Source of the DNA: Daphnia carinata
Lineage: Eukaryota > Arthropoda > Branchiopoda > Diplostraca > Daphniidae
Assembly: GCF_022539665.2 (NCBI RefSeq)
Contig: NC_081333.1
Location: 2,542,001-2,606,000, forward strand
Reading direction: 5' to 3'
DNA: 64,000 nt
The notes under the pieces are model-generated. The model did not search any database, was not told the origin of the DNA, and was given only the letters and a program-made list of their open reading frames with translations. The translations under genes were made by a program, and so were the position numbers. Positions 61,272 to 64,000 of this stretch are shown piece by piece (the first letter of the stretch is position 1; every line of letters begins with the position of its first letter).

Positions 61272-64000
61272 GTAAGGGCGAAATAATCGATAAAATTCAA
61301 TAATGTTAGAGAATATTGGATAACATGTTGCCGCCATTAGCCATTGGCCATTAGCAAAACAATATGGGATACAGTGCTACCTTGATTTATGAGTGCCACC
61401 ACGTTACGCAGATGTTGTTGCCAAGGTGTAGTGAACTTCTAAAGTCTTTCTTGGGCTTAACTGCTAACTTTTTAAGCACTTTTATGGAAGCTTTGGACAT
61501 TTCAAAGGTGAGAAAATTCAATATCGAATAACGGCCGTCACGGCCGGCCTAAGTATCCATAACGGGTGGAGAAAGAACGTTTGCTTTTGTAAGCAAATTA
61601 AGATGTGTAGAGTTTCAACTTCGTTGCTGGACATTTACACCTGGTTTCATGTGTTTACATATCGTGTTATGCATCCACTGGACGCTCGAGGTGTCCCATG
61701 CCGCCATTTGCATTGATTTTTAAATGAATCTATCAACATGCATTTGATTACGATCAACTTCAAATGCTTGTACGGCATAAATTCTTAGAAATTATTTGAT
61801 TTATCAAAAGTAAAGATAGGATGAGCAGATTTTTTTACGATGTTGGAAAGTTAAAGATCGATAATTAATGTCCCGTCATAAAACAAATAGATTTTATTTT
61901 TGTTTCTTTATTTTAAAGGGTCTATTGCTGCGTCTCTCTCCTTGTTATACTGCTGTTATTTTATCGTGTCATTGTATCGTGTTATTTATAAAGTAATGGG
62001 GGGGAGGGGAGGAACATTGGTATACAAGAAACAAGTGCCAGTGATAGAGTATGGTGTAAAGCGCGCTGTATAAGTGACTCGTTATTCTCGACTGTTGTTT
62101 ATACGACGACGGTAAATTGTCTTCAGTTAACGATGCCATTACGATTTATTTATTAAATCGTTAAAAGGCCGATACATCCAACAGCAATTGACGAGCTTTC
62201 GAGTGGACATTTGTCTTTATTTTCGAAATCAATAGATCTCTTTCTAGTCAACTTAAGACGCCATTATGGTAGTAGACGCTTGCTCTCGTTACAATGTCCG
62301 ACTCGTTGGTTCCGTAAAGCTGGGCCAGCTCTTTTCTTCGCCGTCCATTGTCCGTTTCCATAAGACTCGCGCCCTTTATTATTTATTGTTATTTTTATTT
62401 GCCCTTTTCTTTTTTTTGGCGCTATTGTTAGTCGGAGAGCAGTCTTTAGATGTAAACTACCCGAAATTGCTTCAAAAGTTTAAACTCAGACAAAACGCGA
62501 GTTGCAAGAAGTTGGGTGCGGATTGCTTTCAAAACGGGACAAACTAACCAAGCGGGAAATTCAACCAAACAGCTAGATAATAATGTAAGAAAATCAGACA
62601 GACAAATGATAAAGAGATGGATCGAGTTATTGATTCAAGAGGGGTATACAGTAAATCCACCATGGCCGGGACCATCAAGATATGACTGTCTGCAAAGTAA
62701 ACAAGAAAAGAGCGCAATGGCCAACAGCTTGTCAACTGATGATCGTGAATGAACGGTCTGGTGCCTTGTCCTATGTCTGTCCTTTCAATAGAGAAGATCC
62801 CCGTTTTGTTGCGCTGACAGATCAAAAGGGCAAAGCAGTTTGCACCAAGTGTGTGTACATATACAAGGCTTTAAAAGACGTTCAATTCAAGCAGTCCCTT
62901 TTTGTGTATGAGGCTTCCTGAGTGAAGGTGAAGAGGGACTGAAATAGAAAGCAATTTCGTACGAGTATTATTTTTTTTTTTTTTTTAAGCCTATGCTCAA
63001 ATGTTCCAAGACTTATTTATAGCGAGGCATTAGCAAACAAAACCCAATTTTTTTTTTGCGTAGTCGGGGTAAGTGTTTTGTTTCAACATGGGTCGATCTA
63101 CTGTTGGTGGCTGCGTTGGGTTTCTTGATGTGCATGGATCGATTCATTCGCCATGGTGATGCGAAGTAAACAAAAGTGCCGTGTTGGCATGCTGTTGGGA
63201 GTTTGCAAAGGACGTCCGACCCTAGGCGTGGTTCTCTCTGATCCATCCCCGTTCCATCAAAAAAATAGTTTTGGGATTCAGAGAAACGTCAGTTGGACAT
63301 AGTACTGTTTTTCGCTTGCATAATGAGAGTTTGCAAGCCCTGTAGGGACTTTGCTGAAAACAAGTGGAGGGCTATTAACTTTGCGGTTGAAAAACGGGAG
63401 GCGTTTGCTGGAGCTTTAACATAAGCAAGTTGAATCGCCATTGCAAATAATGACCATGCAGCATAATCTATATAATTACAAGAATATCACCGTCGAGTAG
63501 ATCGGATTGATACATATGGATTCGCAATATCCTTAGCGTATCTATTGGCTTCAACATCGAGATCGTTCGTTTAGCATAATTCTCCTTGGCACTTTCGGTA
63601 GACCGAAGTTTTTTCAAAACTTAAAGATCAACTGAAACCAATCCTCCCTTTAGCCACACAGTCGATAGCTCACTGTCTTGCAGTATATGTATGTACAACA
63701 GTGAAGGGTTGGAAGGTGGCAGTTTATTATGTTGCCGGTAATGACGTCGTTGATCTCAGCTCCCATAACGACGCACACGGTTGAGGGGGCGAAGGTTTGT
63801 GGAGTAGTGGGAGGGTATGGCCATACGTCTAGTCCGACTGAACAGCATGGAACATCCCCAGCTCGTACTGTTTTTATCTGGCATCTTCCGTAAAGAGAAA
63901 GAGCCCGTAGCGTGTCTATATCATGACGACGCCATCATTTTTGTTTCCTATGGAAAATGACGTTGGTCATAAACTTAAGGGTCGGGTAGTTTTGGCCGTA
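61272..64000 (+). other. Neurexin intron 2 (start), runs off the window
   Basis: No LNS2 exon recognised before the end of the window. A cysteine-containing set of overlapping open frames lies at 62266-62921 (listed separately). Confidence 0.5.
62266..62921 (+). pseudogene. Possible decayed small secreted-protein gene inside a neurexin intron
   Basis: Frame 1 (62266-62547) starts with ATG and holds a strong hydrophobic leader (LLLFLFALFFFLALLLVG) followed by Cys-containing sequence. Frame 2 (about 62516-62750) continues, and frame 3 (62682-62921) carries five Cys (VCPFNREDP, VCTKCVYIYKAL) to a TGA stop. A good GTAAGA donor at 62585 exists, but no intron joins all frames, so if it is one gene it has frameshifts. 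I do not recognise the family. It may be chance open frames. Confidence 0.25.

Overview
The window looks like a piece of a cladoceran crustacean genome, most likely Daphnia. The evidence is spliced genes with many introns of about 60-75 bases, a true arthropod-type TIMELESS clock protein, a Calx-type Na+/Ca2+ exchanger, and a Thr/Val-rich secreted protein of a kind I remember from Daphnia. No search was run; every gene call rests on reading exons and comparing protein motifs from memory.

Layout. Bases 1-2127 hold the 3' part of IFT81 (+ strand, intraflagellar transport), followed by a tRNA-Arg(TCT). Bases 3002-7521 hold two tandem minus-strand genes: a small secreted protein of unknown role and a compact, complete-looking timeless gene (10 exons, 813 aa). 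Bases 8853-10248 hold a seven-exon aldo-keto reductase (+), which converges with minus-strand PNPT1 (mitochondrial polynucleotide phosphorylase, 8 exons, 10800-13595). Then comes about 11.5 kb without a convincing gene (13596-25081), which is striking in an otherwise compact region. Bases 25082-39532 hold a full Na+/Ca2+ exchanger gene (Calx/NCX; 996 aa per isoform). Bases 44661-50941 hold the ER-exit cargo receptor TANGO1/MIA3 (9 exons, 1708 aa). From 56258 to the window end run the first two coding exons of neurexin-1 (LNS1 and EGF1), with the rest outside the window.

The most interesting signal is in the exchanger gene. Two tandem exons, 34375-34533 and 34949-35107, have equal length (159 nt), identical splice phase and closely related sequence. 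Both encode the first half of the alpha-2 ion-transport repeat, so they look like a mutually exclusive exon pair that swaps part of the ion-translocating core rather than the usual regulatory loop. Other points are a long His/Gly/Asp-rich luminal stretch in TANGO1, a TIMELESS lacking a C-terminal segment found in insect TIM, an aldo-keto reductase with Gln in place of its catalytic His, a perfect inverted pair of TATA boxes upstream of timeless, a degenerate tRNA-Thr-like gene on the minus strand near 44.1 kb, and recurring 8-11 bp motifs (TGACGTCA, AGATGGCGCTA) in the non-coding parts.

The neighbouring genes do not form one pathway. Calx and neurexin are synaptic or excitable-cell genes with long introns; IFT81, PNPT1 and TANGO1 are cellular housekeeping genes (cilium, mitochondrial RNA, secretion); timeless belongs to the circadian clock.
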